Notes: generated by a model from the letters alone, not told the origin. Shown: positions 29,482 through 39,282, counted from the first letter of the stretch. The stretch is DNA of 40,331 bases from Bradyrhizobium guangdongense (GCF_006483445.1 NZ_PPPT01000013.1:1-40331); one strand, 5' to 3'. Numbers and translations are program-made.

Positions 29482-32092
29482 TCACGATCCTCTTGGGGAC
29501 GATGATCACCTTGCGGACGGCCTTGCCGTCCAGGGCCAGTTTTACCGCATCGAGCGCCAGAACGGCAGCCTCGATTTCCGGATTCTGGGCCGCTGTTGCA
29601 ACCGTGATCTCACCCCGCTTCTTGCCGTTGACCTGGACCACCAGGGTCACGGTGTCTTCAACCAGCAAATCGCGTTCGATTTGGGGCCAATTGGCCTCGG
29701 AAATCAGCCCCTGCTGGCCCAGCACCACCCAGCACTCCTCGGCCAGATGAGGCATCATGGGCGCAAACAGTTGAACAAGGATGATCGAGGCCTCCTTGAT
29801 CGCCCAGGCGAGATCGGGCGCCGGCGTACCGCCCTTGCCCAGCACCTCAGCCAGCGAGTTGGTGAACTCGCGGATATGGGCCAGGCAGACATTGAAGTGC
29901 AGCCGCTCGATCCCGGTCGAGACCTTGTCCAGGGCACCATGGGCCGCCTTGCGCAGCGCCAGTGCATCCGCGCCGAACGCAGCCGGCCGGGCTGCCGGTG
30001 CGCCCTTGGCGATTACGGCCGACTCGTTCACCAGCCGCCACAGCCGCTGCAGGAAGCGCGAGGCGCCCTGGACGCGCTCGTCGCTCCAGATCACGTCGCG
30101 GTCAGGCGGTGAGTCCGACAGCATGAACCAGCGCGCGACGTCGGCGCCGTAGGTCTCGATGATGTCGTCGGGGTCGACGGTGTTCTTCTTCGACTTCGAC
30201 ATCTTCTCGATCGGACCGACCGCGACGTCCTCGCCGGTCGCCATCAGCACGGCGCGCCTGCCGTTGCCGCCAACCTCGATCTTGACCTCGGCCGGCGTGA
30301 CATAGGTGCCGTCGGCCTTCTGATAGGTCTCGTGCACCACCATGCCCTGGGTGAACATGCCGGCGAACGGCTCGCTCATGTCGATATGGCCGGTGGCCTT
30401 CATCGCGCGGGTGAAGAAGCGGCTGTAGAGTAGATGCAGGATCGCGTGCTCGACGCCGCCGATATACTGATCGATCGGCAACATGCGGTTGGCGATCGCG
30501 GGCGTCGTCGGTTCATTCGCGTTCCACGGATCGGTGAAGCGCGCAAAGTACCAGGACGAGTCCACGAAGGTGTCCATGGTGTCGGTTTCGCGTTGCGCCT
30601 TGCCGCCGCATTTGGGGCAATTGACGTGTTTCCAGGTCGGATGATGGTCGAGCGCGTTGCCCGGCTTGTCGAAGCTCACATCCTCGGGCAGCGTCACCGG
30701 CAGTTGATCGTCCGGTACCGGAACGACATCGCATGTCGGACAGTGGATGATCGGGATCGGGCATCCCCAATAGCGCTGGCGTGAAATGCCCCAGTCGCGC
30801 AGGCGGAAATTGACCTGTCGCTCGCCGACCGGCGCGTTGCCGCGCAGCTCGTTCTCCAAGCGCTTTGCAACGTCTTCCTTGGCCTGCTCGATGGTCATGC
30901 CGTCGAGGAAGCGCGAATTGATCATGCGCCCGTCACCGTCATAGGCGGTGTCGGTGATCACGAACGACTTTGGATCTTGGCCCTCGGGGCAAACGACAGG
31001 CGTATTGCCGAGGCCGTATTTGTTGACGAAGTCGAGGTCGCGTTGGTCGTGCGCGGGACAGCCGAAGATGGCGCCCGTGCCGTATTCCATCAGCACGAAG
31101 TTCGCGACATAGACAGGCAGCTTCCAGCTCGGGTCGAACGGATGGATCGCGCGGATGCCGGTGTCAAAACCCTGCTTCTCCGCGGTGTCGATGATCTCCT
31201 GCGCGGTGCCGATCTTCTTGATGTCGGCGATGAACTCCGCAAGTTTTGGGTTCTTCGCGGCTGCCGCCTGCGCCAGCGGATGATCGGCCGAGATCGCCAT
31301 GAACTTCGCGCCGAACAGCGTGTCCGGGCGCGTGGTGAAGATCTTCAGCTCCGTTTCGCCGGCGGGCGTCGTAGCTTGGTCCAGCGCGAAGCGGATCAAC
31401 AGGCCTTCGGACCGGCCGATCCAGTTGCGCTGCATCAGCCGCACCTTGTCGGGCCAGCGATCCAGACCGTCGAGCGCGTCCAGCAGCTCCTGCGAGTATT
31501 TCGTGATCTTGAAAACCCACTGGCTCATCTCGCGCTGCTCGACAACGGCGCCCGAGCGCCAGCCGCGGCCGTCGATCACCTGCTCGTTGGCGAGCACGGT
31601 CATGTCGACGGGATCCCAGTTCAGCTTGCGCTTCTCGCGCTCGGCGAGGCCGGCGGCCAGCATGTCCAGGAACATCTTCTGCTGATGCTTGTAATAGCTG
31701 GGGTCGCAGGTCGCGAACTCTCTGCTCCAGTCGAGCGACAGGCCGATCGACTGCAACTGCTTCTTCATCGCGGCGATGTTGTCGTAGGTCCACGCCTTCG
31801 GCGCCACCTTGCGCTCGATGGCGGCATTCTCCGCCGGCAGGCCGAACGCATCCCAGCCCATCGGGTGCAGCACGTTGAAACCCTTGGCACGCATGAAGCG
31901 GGCCAGCACGTCGCCGAGCGTGTAGTTCCGGACATGGCCGATATGGATGCGCCCGGACGGGTAGGGGAACATCTCGAGCACGTAATATTTCGGCCGCGGA
32001 TCGTCGTTCTTGGAGGCGAAGATCGCCTTCTGGTCCCACTGGCGTTGCCAGCGCGGTTCGGAATCGCGGGCGTTATAGCGTTCGGAGGTCAT
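29468..32092 (-). CDS. leuS: Leucine–tRNA ligase
   Basis: LeuS charges tRNA-Leu. The 874 residues carry the class I motifs HIGH (50-53, in [13 protein letters not shown]) and KMSKS (in [16 protein letters not shown]). The CP1 editing domain with [14 protein letters not shown] lies between them, and a zinc-ribbon-like CPTC/CPKC pair is present. The start at 32092 is well supported by [16 protein letters not shown] small hairpin at 32121-32137 (GCCGTC/GACGGC) lies 28 bp upstream; I see no leucine leader peptide. Confidence 0.99.
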   Translation of the reverse strand: MTSERYNARDSEPRWQRQWDQKAIFASKNDDPRPKYYVLEMFPYPSGRIHIGHVRNYTLGDVLARFMRAKGFNVLHPMGWDAFGLPAENAAIERKVAPKAWTYDNIAAMKKQLQSIGLSLDWSREFATCDPSYYKHQQKMFLDMLAAGLAEREKRKLNWDPVDMTVLANEQVIDGRGWRSGAVVEQREMSQWVFKITKYSQELLDALDGLDRWPDKVRLMQRNWIGRSEGLLIRFALDQATTPAGETELKIFTTRPDTLFGAKFMAISADHPLAQAAAAKNPKLAEFIADIKKIGTAQEIIDTAEKQGFDTGIRAIHPFDPSWKLPVYVANFVLMEYGTGAIFGCPAHDQRDLDFVNKYGLGNTPVVCPEGQDPKSFVITDTAYDGDGRMINSRFLDGMTIEQAKEDVAKRLENELRGNAPVGERQVNFRLRDWGISRQRYWGCPIPIIHCPTCDVVPVPDDQLPVTLPEDVSFDKPGNALDHHPTWKHVNCPKCGGKAQRETDTMDTFVDSSWYFARFTDPWNANEPTTPAIANRMLPIDQYIGGVEHAILHLLYSRFFTRAMKATGHIDMSEPFAGMFTQGMVVHETYQKADGTYVTPAEVKIEVGGNGRRAVLMATGEDVAVGPIEKMSKSKKNTVDPDDIIETYGADVARWFMLSDSPPDRDVIWSDERVQGASRFLQRLWRLVNESAVIAKGAPAARPAAFGADALALRKAAHGALDKVSTGIERLHFNVCLAHIREFTNSLAEVLGKGGTPAPDLAWAIKEASIILVQLFAPMMPHLAEECWVVLGQQGLISEANWPQIERDLLVEDTVTLVVQVNGKKRGEITVATAAQNPEIEAAVLALDAVKLALDGKAVRKVIIVPKRIVNVVG

Positions 32093-32226
32093 GGAATCGT
32101 TGGGGTTTTCGTGGGCTCTGGCCGTCCTAAAGACGGCGGACTAGGCCACAAAAAAGGCTGTTGGGTCAACGGCCGGGACCCCCGAAAAGACCGAAAGGCA
32201 GACCGTGCGGAGGCGATCCCACCGTC

Positions 32227-33924
32227 TCAGCCCGCCATGGCCATATCGGCATCGCCCTCGGACAATCGTACGATGCCGTGCTCGGCGACGGTATTCCGGC
32301 CGCGATGCTTGGCGGCGTAGAGGGCGGCGTCGGCGGCTTCGATCAGGTCGCCGGGACGCAGGGCGTCGTTCGGCTTGGTCGCGGCGACGCCGATCGAGAC
32401 GGTTACCAGCATGTGGTTCGAGGTGATGTGGGGCAGGGAAAGCTTTAACACGGCCCCACGCACCTTCTCGCCGATCTCGCCGGCGCGGGCCTGGTCGGTG
32501 TTCGGCAGCAGCAGGCAAAATTCCTCGCCGCCATAGCGGGCCGCAAAGCCCATGGTGTCGGCGGCGATGCCGGACAGCGTCTCGCCGAGTCGGGTCAGGC
32601 AGGCGTCGCCTTCGAGGTGGCCATAGCTGTCGTTGTAGAGCTTGAAATGGTCGACGTCGATCATCAGCAGCGACAGGTCGCTGCCATATTGCTGTGCCCG
32701 CATCCATTCGAAGTCGAGGCGGCTCTGGAAGCCGCGGCGGTTGGCGAGGCCCGAGAGCATGTCGATCGACGCCATCACGGTCAGGCGATCATTGCTGGCG
32801 ACGAGCTCGCGCTCGCGCTGGCCGAGCTGTGCCGCCATGGCGTTGAAGGCGCGTGCCAGCGGCACGAATTCGGACGGCAGGCGATTGCGCGCCGCGCGCG
32901 CCGAGAGATCGCCTTCGCCAAAGCGCTTGGCCATGTCGGCGAGCATTTCGATCGGCTTGATCACGAGCTTTTCGGCGGCGATGAGCGCGCCGAGCAGAAC
33001 GAACACGACGACGAAGCCGAGCTGCAGATAGGCGGTGCGGATGTCGCGGTTGACGGCCGCGGACACCTTGTCCTCATCGATGCTGGTGATGAGGCGCGCG
33101 TTGGTCCCGGCGATACGAATGAAGCTGACGGCGCGCTTGGAGCCGTCGACCGCCATGAAGGAGAGCGAGCCCTCGTCCTGGTCCGAGCGCAGCGCCATGT
33201 CTGCGATGGCCGACATCAGCGGCATGTTGTCGAGCGGGCGACCGATCTCGCTGCGCTGATCGGCGGGTGCCGCAAGCACGGTGCCGGCGCTGTCGACCAG
33301 CATCGCGGAGATGCCGGGGCGGCCGCCCAGATTGTTCATGACCTTCGACATCCAGTCGAGGTTCACGGTTGCGAGCACAACGGCGCCGGAGTCGCTGCCC
33401 ATCGCGGAGACCGGATAGGCGGCCATCACGGTCGGGGTCTGCGCGGGACGCGCGAGCAGGAAGTCGGACAGCACGAAGCGTCCGGTCTGCTGTGCCTGCT
33501 GGAAATAGGGACGATCGCTCAAATCGAGTCCGACATACATGTTGTTGGTCGAGCACTGGATGCGGCCTTCTTCACCTGCGATCAGCAGCGTGCGGATCCA
33601 GGGCAGGCTCGACGGCAGGCTGGCGCGCAGCACGTCGCAACTGCGGCTGATGCCGCCGGCGGATGCGCGGATAAAGGCTTCCGATTTCAGGATGGTCTCG
33701 ACCGAGGAGATCACCTCGCGCTGCGCATCCGCGCTGTGGCGTGCCACGATGCTGAATTCAGTGGTGGCCTGTGCGATCTGCTTGACCCGCGCCTCTTCGA
33801 GCGAGCGGATGCGCTCGAGCATCAGCGGCGCGACCAGAATCACTGCCAGCAATGCCAGGCGTGCCCGGATCCCGAGAACCTGCTTGAGTTTCGCTCGTTT
33901 GCGGTTGAGACTGACGTTCGGCAT
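32227..33924 (-). CDS. Membrane diguanylate cyclase with periplasmic sensor and HAMP
   Basis: The 565-residue protein is built as N-terminal membrane helix (about 20-36), periplasmic double-Cache-like sensor (about 40-295, with YVGLDLSDRPYFQQA and AAYPV), second helix (about 300-320), HAMP (about 320-375) and a GGDEF domain (about 385-550). The active site is GGEEF at 465-469, with FKLYNDSYGHLEGD for GTP, so synthesis of cyclic di-GMP from GTP is expected. The RxxD inhibitory site before the active site is replaced by DTMG (456-459 region), so product inhibition may be absent. There is no EAL domain. The gene stands alone between leuS and a divergent YggS gene. Confidence 0.94.
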   Translation of the reverse strand: MPNVSLNRKRAKLKQVLGIRARLALLAVILVAPLMLERIRSLEEARVKQIAQATTEFSIVARHSADAQREVISSVETILKSEAFIRASAGGISRSCDVLRASLPSSLPWIRTLLIAGEEGRIQCSTNNMYVGLDLSDRPYFQQAQQTGRFVLSDFLLARPAQTPTVMAAYPVSAMGSDSGAVVLATVNLDWMSKVMNNLGGRPGISAMLVDSAGTVLAAPADQRSEIGRPLDNMPLMSAIADMALRSDQDEGSLSFMAVDGSKRAVSFIRIAGTNARLITSIDEDKVSAAVNRDIRTAYLQLGFVVVFVLLGALIAAEKLVIKPIEMLADMAKRFGEGDLSARAARNRLPSEFVPLARAFNAMAAQLGQRERELVASNDRLTVMASIDMLSGLANRRGFQSRLDFEWMRAQQYGSDLSLLMIDVDHFKLYNDSYGHLEGDACLTRLGETLSGIAADTMGFAARYGGEEFCLLLPNTDQARAGEIGEKVRGAVLKLSLPHITSNHMLVTVSIGVAATKPNDALRPGDLIEAADAALYAAKHRGRNTVAEHGIVRLSEGDADMAMAG

Positions 33925-34031
33925 CTTTTGCTACCCACCCCGCGCGCAAGGTAGCCCGAAGGGTTCAAAAAGCCTTTCTTGAACTCGGTAAAATTGGACC
34001 TACTTCCGTAAGAGTACGGACAATCGACATC

Positions 34032-34721
34032 ATGACGCATGCTAACGCCTCGCCGCTAACCGCGGATTCACCAAACGCGCTCGCCGCAGTCGAAGCCGAG
34101 ATCGCGCGTGCCTGCAAGGACGCGCGGCGCGATCGGGCCTCGGTGACGCTGATCGCAGTGTCCAAGACATTTGCGGCCGATGCGATCGTGCCGGTCATCG
34201 CCGCCGGACAGCGCGTATTCGGCGAAAATCGCGTGCAGGAAGCCAAGGGCAAGTGGCCAGCGTTAATTTCCGCTTACCCCGGTATCGCGTTGCATCTCAT
34301 TGGCCCGCTGCAATCCAACAAGGCGAAGGAGGCCGTGGCGCTGTTCGACGCCATCCATTCGGTGGACCGTCCGAGCATTTGCCAGGCGTTAGCCAAAGAA
34401 ATCGAATCCCAGAAAAGGCGCCCACAGCTCTTCGTGCAGATCAATACCGGCGAGGAGCCGCAGAAGGCCGGCATTGCGCCCGGTGACGCCGATGCGTTCC
34501 TCGTGAGCTGCCGCGACACCTACGGCCTCGAAATTTCCGGGTTGATGTGCATCCCGCCGGTCGACGAGCCGCCGGCGGCGCATTTCGCGCTGACCGCAAA
34601 AATCGCGGCGCGCAACGGGCTGACAAATTTGTCGATGGGCATGAGCGCGGATTTCGCCACTGCCATCATGCTCGGCGCCACGCATGTGCGCGTGGGCTCG
34701 GCGATCTTCGGGCATCGCTAG
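34032..34721 (+). CDS. YggS/PLPBP-family pyridoxal phosphate-binding protein
   Basis: Members bind pyridoxal 5'-phosphate without known catalysis and take part in B6 and amino-acid homeostasis. The 229 residues form the alanine-racemase-like barrel; PLP Lys45 is in LIAVSKTFAADAI, followed by GENRVQEA, LHLIGPLQSNK and the closing SMGMSADFATAIMLGATHVRVGSAIFG. It is divergent from the diguanylate cyclase gene and ends 3 bp before the convergent hydratase gene. Confidence 0.97.
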   Translation: MTHANASPLTADSPNALAAVEAEIARACKDARRDRASVTLIAVSKTFAADAIVPVIAAGQRVFGENRVQEAKGKWPALISAYPGIALHLIGPLQSNKAKEAVALFDAIHSVDRPSICQALAKEIESQKRRPQLFVQINTGEEPQKAGIAPGDADAFLVSCRDTYGLEISGLMCIPPVDEPPAAHFALTAKIAARNGLTNLSMGMSADFATAIMLGATHVRVGSAIFGHR

Positions 34722-34724
34722 CGC

Positions 34725-35510
34725 CTACACGAATCCCACCGACACTTTTCCCAGCACGCCAAAATCCGCGGCGAAATGATCGCCGGCCTGGATCGGCAAT
34801 GGCGGATGGCACGTGCCTGTGGTCACCACCTCCCCTGCCCGCAGCGTGATGCCGAGGCCGCGCAGCTCATTGGCGAGCCAGGCGAGCGCTACGCGGGGAT
34901 CGCCGAGCACGTTCTTGCCGTGACCGACGTAAGCTTTCCCACGCAGCGTGATGTTCGGGCGCTCCTCGATCAGATCCATCGTGCGCCAGTTTGCGCCGGT
35001 CGCAGCACCCAGCACGAACAGATGTGCGCAGGCATTGTCGGCGATGAGCTGGGCCTCGCCGGCGCTGACGAAATCGCGGAAGCGCGAATCCGGAATCTCG
35101 ATGGCCGGATGCAGGCTGCTGACGGCAGCGAGCACCTCGTCCACACTGTAGGGCGTGGACCGCGGCGGCAGATCGCGCGCCATGCGGAAGGCGAACTCCG
35201 GCTCGCCCACCGCCATCGCATTGCCCTTCATTGATGCTGGGTCGCCATCGGCGATCACGGTATCGCTGAAAATGCGGCCGGCCATGGGACCCGCGACATT
35301 GATATGCTTCTGTCCGGCTTCGCTGGTGGCCGCGATCTTCCAGCCGAATAGTTTTCCCGCTGACTGCTGCTCGAGCGCGGCCTGCACCGCGTAGCCTTCC
35401 GCACGGCTGCGCGGGCGTTGGGCTGCCGTGAGTTCGCCCAGCTTGGTACCTGCGCGCCAATGATCGAACAGGGTCTTTGATGCAGCCGCGATCTGATCCT
35501 TGTCCAGCAT
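34725..35510 (-). CDS. 2-keto-4-pentenoate hydratase/fumarylacetoacetase family protein
   Basis: The 261-residue protein belongs to the MhpD/2-hydroxypent-2,4-dienoate hydratase and oxalocrotonate decarboxylase group. Visible marks are GWKIAATSEAGQKHINV, GEPEFAFRMARDL, AIEIPDSRF (metal-binding acidic residues) and GEVVTTGTCHPPLPIQAGDHFAADFG. These enzymes use a divalent metal in aromatic meta-cleavage or related ketoacid pathways. No other catabolic gene is adjacent, so the substrate is not known. It is 6 bp downstream of the L,D-transpeptidase-like gene on the same strand. Confidence 0.92.
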   Translation of the reverse strand: MLDKDQIAAASKTLFDHWRAGTKLGELTAAQRPRSRAEGYAVQAALEQQSAGKLFGWKIAATSEAGQKHINVAGPMAGRIFSDTVIADGDPASMKGNAMAVGEPEFAFRMARDLPPRSTPYSVDEVLAAVSSLHPAIEIPDSRFRDFVSAGEAQLIADNACAHLFVLGAATGANWRTMDLIEERPNITLRGKAYVGHGKNVLGDPRVALAWLANELRGLGITLRAGEVVTTGTCHPPLPIQAGDHFAADFGVLGKVSVGFV

Positions 35511-35516
35511 GATCCC

Positions 35517-36110
35517 TCACCCGATGATGATTTTTGTGCGTGGCCCCATCCGTCGCAACAATTGCAGCATCGCTTGTCTCGTCATCGAGACGCAGCCCGC
35601 GGTCGGACCAAAATTGTCGCGCGCCAGATGCAGGAAGACGGCGCTGCCGCGGCCGGGAATGCGCGGCCTGGTGTTGTGGTCGATCTCGATGATGAAATCA
35701 TAGAGATGGTCGGCCCGCGTCAGCCGGTCGCCGCCTTGCTCCCGCTCCAGCCGGATCGGCTGGTTGTAATGCCGGTCGCCGGGGTCTTCGCACCAGGCGT
35801 CTTCAGGCTTGATCGTGCGCACCGGCAAAAAGGTCTTGGGCCGGCTATGGCGGTCGCCGCGCCACCAGAGCTGCCGTGGACGAAAGCTGCCCTTGGGCGT
35901 GCCGCCGTCCCCTTCGCGCTTGTTGGCGAGGATGCCGCCGCGCCCCAGGGCCACGGGAATGACCAGCGGTCCGGCGGTCAGCCAGCCCCGCCTGGGATTA
36001 CCGGCCGCAGCCTTAACGATCATCGCCGACAGCGGTCCGGCGGTCGTCTTCTTGGCGTAACCCACTGACACAGAATGTTTTTTCATATGAACAGGGTATG
36101 TCGGCTTCAT
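35517..36110 (-). CDS. L,D-transpeptidase (YkuD-like) family protein
   Basis: The 197-residue protein carries the YkuD catalytic motif: His161 in SAVFLHLA and Cys173 in PTAGCVSM, spaced as in HxxxxxxxxxxxSxGC-type enzymes. The middle has DGGTPKGSFRPRQLWWRGDR. It most resembles the COG3786 branch, where catalysis is predicted rather than shown. No signal peptide is evident from the ATG at 36110 or from Met9 (36086), so either export is by another route or the start lies elsewhere. The next gene downstream is the hydratase. Confidence 0.88.
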   Translation of the reverse strand: MKPTYPVHMKKHSVSVGYAKKTTAGPLSAMIVKAAAGNPRRGWLTAGPLVIPVALGRGGILANKREGDGGTPKGSFRPRQLWWRGDRHSRPKTFLPVRTIKPEDAWCEDPGDRHYNQPIRLEREQGGDRLTRADHLYDFIIEIDHNTRPRIPGRGSAVFLHLARDNFGPTAGCVSMTRQAMLQLLRRMGPRTKIIIG

Positions 36111-36287
36111 TACAGGACATTCATCAAAATGGCCTGCTATTCTGAGTTAGAGTAGTTCTGGCTTGTGAATCGGTAACAGCCCACTACTTCAAGACGAACA
36201 ACAATAATAACGGCGACCCCTAACTTACCATCGCGGCTGGGTGCAGCATGTATGCGCGCCGAGTTCGACCCCCAAAAGGATGACCCC

Positions 36288-36974
36288 ATGGCCAATGCCC
36301 GCAAGATCCTGATCGTGGATGACGACACCGATCTGCGCGACACGTTGGTGGAGCAACTATCTCTGCACGAAGAGTTCGAGGCCTCCGCCGTCGATACCGG
36401 CGCCAAGGGTGCGAGCGCCGCGAAAGCGAATTCCCCGGATCTGGTCTTGATGGATGTCGGCCTGCCCGACACCGACGGCCGCGAGGTCGTGCGTAGCTTG
36501 CGCAAAGGCGGCTTCAAGGCCCCGATCATCATGCTGACCGGGCACGACACCGATTCCGACACCATTTTGGGCTTGGAATCCGGCGCCAATGACTATGTGG
36601 CCAAGCCCTTCCGCTTTGCCGTTCTTCTCGCCCGCATCCGCGCCCAGCTCCGCCAGCATGAGGCTAGCGAGGACGCGGTGTTCTCGGTCGGCCCCTACAG
36701 CTTCCGGCCGGGCTCGAAGATGCTGACGGCGGCCAATGCCCGCAAGGTACGGCTGACGGAGAAGGAAACCGCCATTCTCCGCTTCCTCTACCGGGCCGGC
36801 CAGATGCCGGTCTCGCGCGAGACCCTGCTCCAGGAGGTCTGGGGCTACAATTCCGGCGTCACCACCCACACGCTCGAAACCCACATCTACCGCCTCCGGC
36901 AGAAGATCGAGAAGGACGCGGCCAACCCCGAGATCCTGGTCACCGAAGCCGGTGGCTACAAGCTGGTGCCGTGA
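36288..36974 (+). CDS. OmpR-family response regulator, probably CenR-like
   Basis: The 228-residue regulator has a receiver domain (1-120) with the acidic pocket DDD (11-13), phosphorylatable Asp56 in LMDVGLPD and Lys in AKPFRFAVL, then a winged-helix DNA-binding domain (about 130-228) with LTEKETAILRFLY and THTLETHIYRLRQKIE. The ATG at 36288 follows AAAAGGA; an upstream in-frame ATG at 36252 lacks such a site. The MANARKILIVDDD opening and the place near the origin recall CenR, the essential envelope regulator of Caulobacter; this is inference. No kinase gene is adjacent. Confidence 0.95.
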   Translation: MANARKILIVDDDTDLRDTLVEQLSLHEEFEASAVDTGAKGASAAKANSPDLVLMDVGLPDTDGREVVRSLRKGGFKAPIIMLTGHDTDSDTILGLESGANDYVAKPFRFAVLLARIRAQLRQHEASEDAVFSVGPYSFRPGSKMLTAANARKVRLTEKETAILRFLYRAGQMPVSRETLLQEVWGYNSGVTTHTLETHIYRLRQKIEKDAANPEILVTEAGGYKLVP

Positions 36975-37032
36975 TACGCTTGAAGAACCTGCGATTCGTC
37001 CGTTTTCGCGGGTCCTTTGAGCTCGGTCCTGA

Positions 37033-37476
37033 ATGTCGATCGAAGACGATGTAGCGCTGCTCGAGCGTGTCCCGACACTGCGCCTGTTGGGAGACGCCTC
37101 GCTGCGCATGCTTGCGATCGGCTCGGAGCAACGCGGCTTTGCGCGCGGCGATACTCTGTTCAATCTCGGGGATGACGCCGACGCCGGCTTCGTGGTCCAG
37201 CGCGGTGCCTTCCGCGTCGAGGACGGTGCCGGCGCCGAGATGGTCGCTGGCGTCGGCACGCTGATCGGCGAGCTGGCTCTGGTGGTGCCGATGAAGCGGC
37301 CCTCGACCGCGATCGCGATCGAGCATGCCGCCGTGATCCGGATCGCGCGCAGCCTGTTTCAGCGCGTGCTGGAGAGCGACCCCGCCGCTGCGCGACGCCT
37401 GCGCGACGAGTTCGCGATCCGCTCCAGCCAGATCGCCAGCGACATTTTGATGGCCGGCGCGAAGCTGAGCATTTGA
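37033..37476 (+). CDS. Cyclic nucleotide-binding domain protein
   Basis: The 147-residue protein is a stand-alone cNMP-binding (CAP-ED) domain without a DNA-binding region. It begins LLERVPTLRLLGDASLRMLA, has GFVVQRGAFRV and the phosphate-binding cassette GTLIGELALVVPMKRPSTAIAI, with the Glu and Arg-like positions of the family partly kept (GELAL...RPSTA). It sits 58 bp after the response regulator gene on the same strand and may share its transcript. Its stop abuts that of the convergent xth gene. Confidence 0.9.
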   Translation: MSIEDDVALLERVPTLRLLGDASLRMLAIGSEQRGFARGDTLFNLGDDADAGFVVQRGAFRVEDGAGAEMVAGVGTLIGELALVVPMKRPSTAIAIEHAAVIRIARSLFQRVLESDPAAARRLRDEFAIRSSQIASDILMAGAKLSI

Positions 37477-38292
37477 TCAGACGTCCAGCGTCACCGTGAC
37501 GGGCACATGGTCCGACGGCCGCTCCCAGCCGCGGGCATCGCGCAAAATCTTGAAATCGCTGACCGCGTCCTTCAGCGCGCGTGACACCCAGATGTGGTCG
37601 AGCCTGCGGCCGCGGTCGCCGACGGTCCAGTCGGCGGCGCGGTAGCTCCACCACGTATAGACCTTCTCCGACATCGGGATGCGTTCGCGCGCGACGTCGA
37701 CCCATTCGCCGGCCGCCAGCGCCGCCTTGAGCTTCTCGGTCTCGACCGGCGTGTGCGAGACGACTTTCAGAAGCTGCTTGTGCGACCAGACGTCGTTCTC
37801 ATGCGGCGCGACGTTGAGATCGCCGACGAGGATGTGGCGATCCTCGCCGCGCGGATGCAGCGGCTCGCAGGCTTTCATCTCGTCGAGAAAGCGGAGCTTG
37901 TGGTCGAATTTTTCGTTCAGCGCGGGATCGGGAATGTCGCCGCCGGCCGGCACGTAGAAATTATGCAACACCAGCAGCTTTTCGATCTTCGCCTTCTCGC
38001 CGAACGACACCGAGATGTGACGTGAATCCACCTTGTCGCAGAAGGTCCTGATGTCCTTGCTCTCGAACGGAATCTTCGAGACGATGGCGACGCCGTGATA
38101 GCCCTTCTGCCCGTTCAGCGCGACGTGCTCATAGCCGAGCCGCTTGAAGCGCTTGAGCGGAAAGGCGTCGTCGATGCACTTGGTTTCCTGCAGGCACAGC
38201 ACGTCCGGCCGCGCGCTCTTGAGGAATTTCGCGACGAGGTCGATGCGCAGGCGCACCGAGTTGATGTTCCAGGTTGTCAGGGAAAGACGCAT
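37477..38292 (-). CDS. xth: Exodeoxyribonuclease III
   Basis: ExoIII removes nucleotides from 3' ends and cuts at abasic sites in base-excision repair. The 271 residues show Asn10 in TWNINSVR, metal-binding Glu36 in LCLQETKC, Asp158/Asn160 in VGDLNVAPHENDVW, RRLDHIWVS, and the closing SDHVPV with catalytic His262. Length and order fit the E. coli XthA subfamily. Its start at 38292 is followed upstream by a truncated family A repeat and lolA. Confidence 0.97.
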   Translation of the reverse strand: MRLSLTTWNINSVRLRIDLVAKFLKSARPDVLCLQETKCIDDAFPLKRFKRLGYEHVALNGQKGYHGVAIVSKIPFESKDIRTFCDKVDSRHISVSFGEKAKIEKLLVLHNFYVPAGGDIPDPALNEKFDHKLRFLDEMKACEPLHPRGEDRHILVGDLNVAPHENDVWSHKQLLKVVSHTPVETEKLKAALAAGEWVDVARERIPMSEKVYTWWSYRAADWTVGDRGRRLDHIWVSRALKDAVSDFKILRDARGWERPSDHVPVTVTLDV

Positions 38293-38316
38293 GGGAGTTG
38301 CGTCTTAGCAAGTCGC

Positions 38317-38353
38317 CGTGGCGTGGGCAAAGGCGCAAAGCGCCGTGCCCACC
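38317..38353. repeat. Truncated family A repeat between xth and lolA
   Basis: GTGGGCAAAGGCGCAAAGCG, then GTGCCCACC, forms a hairpin with inner GGCG-CAAAG-CGCC pairing. It shares the GTGGGCAAAG core with copies 1 and 2 but lacks the GTAGG ends. Confidence 0.65.
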
Positions 38354-38359
38354 GTTTGT

Positions 38360-39175
38360 TCAGCCCGGCGGCGTTGCGTAGTTGGTGAAGTCGATCTTGA
38401 ACATGCCGGGATCGAGCTTCTTGGTCGCATCCAGATTGTAGACCGCAAAGGTCGTATCGTAACCTTGCGGATCGGTGACGGTCCACTGCTTCAACAGGCC
38501 GTCCTTGGCGCCGAACATCAGCAGCAGCCGGCTGGTACCGACCAGCGCCTGCTTCTCCTCGATGGTGACGCTGACGAACATGTCGTCAGCGGTCACGCCG
38601 ATGACGTTGGTGTCCTTCATCAGGTCGATGCGGTCGGACAGCAGAAAGCGCAGCGGCGTCTGCGACAGCGGATAAACGTCCTGGGTCGCGAGCTTGCGAT
38701 CGCGCACCACCAGCGACGAGCCGTCGGCGATGATGTCGATCGGGTTTGGCGGATCGTATTCGACGCGCATCTTGCCGGGCTTCTGGATGTAGAAGTCGCC
38801 CTGGGTCTTGTTGCCGTCGGGGCCGACCTGCACGAAATTTCCGACCAGCGTCTGCATCGACGACAGATAGGCACTGACCTTGGCGGCCTGCGCCTTCTGG
38901 TTGGCGTCAAAACTCTGGAAGATGTTGGCCGGCACGTTGCGGCGCGGGTCGGGGATGATCGGATTCGGCGGCGCCTGCGTCGCGCCCGTGGTCGCCGGTC
39001 CCCGCTGGGCGTCGGCTCCGGCGTCGCGGCCCTTCGGTGCCGGCTTCGGAACGGGCACGGATTGCGCATAGGACGTTGCCGTGGCCAGGGATGCGGTGAT
39101 GAGAAGCGCGCCGGCGAGGCGAGCGCTTCGCGCGGCAAAGGCTGCGGCGAATGAAATTTTCGAAAGTCTGGTCAA
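38360..39175 (-). CDS. Outer-membrane lipoprotein carrier LolA family protein
   Basis: LolA ferries lipoproteins across the periplasm from LolCDE to the outer membrane. The mature part (about 115-271) has the pattern SSMQTLVGNFVQVGPDGNKTQGDFYIQKPGKMRVEYDPP and the C-terminal GYDTTFAVYNLD. A Pro-rich linker separates it from a signal peptide (LAGALLITASLATATSYAQS). The frame stays open far upstream against ftsK, but no ATG fits. I choose the TTG at 39175, preceded by AGGA eight bases away, giving a 271-residue precursor. It sits 107 bp downstream of ftsK; the pair ftsK–lolA recurs in proteobacteria. Confidence 0.92.
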   Translation of the reverse strand: MTRLSKISFAAAFAARSARLAGALLITASLATATSYAQSVPVPKPAPKGRDAGADAQRGPATTGATQAPPNPIIPDPRRNVPANIFQSFDANQKAQAAKVSAYLSSMQTLVGNFVQVGPDGNKTQGDFYIQKPGKMRVEYDPPNPIDIIADGSSLVVRDRKLATQDVYPLSQTPLRFLLSDRIDLMKDTNVIGVTADDMFVSVTIEEKQALVGTSRLLLMFGAKDGLLKQWTVTDPQGYDTTFAVYNLDATKKLDPGMFKIDFTNYATPPG

Positions 39176-39282
39176 CGCGTCGTCCTGTGTGGCTAGGCGC
39201 CCTTTTACCGTGATTTCGGTCAAAAGCGGATATCGTTTTTGCGTGAAAATCTCATTCCGAGGCAGGCTGGAAGCCTCTTGCC

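Noticed and set aside
32121..32137. Hairpin upstream of leuS as an attenuator
   Set aside because: Only a 6-bp stem, no leader peptide with Leu codons, and no alternative pairing seen; T-box control of leuS is not expected in alphaproteobacteria.
30977..32320. 447-codon open frame antisense to leuS
   Set aside because: Shadow of leuS; composition is charged and repetitive without a recognisable domain.
32617..33954. 445-codon open frame antisense to the diguanylate cyclase
   Set aside because: Shadow frame; the minus strand has complete sensor, HAMP and GGDEF domains.
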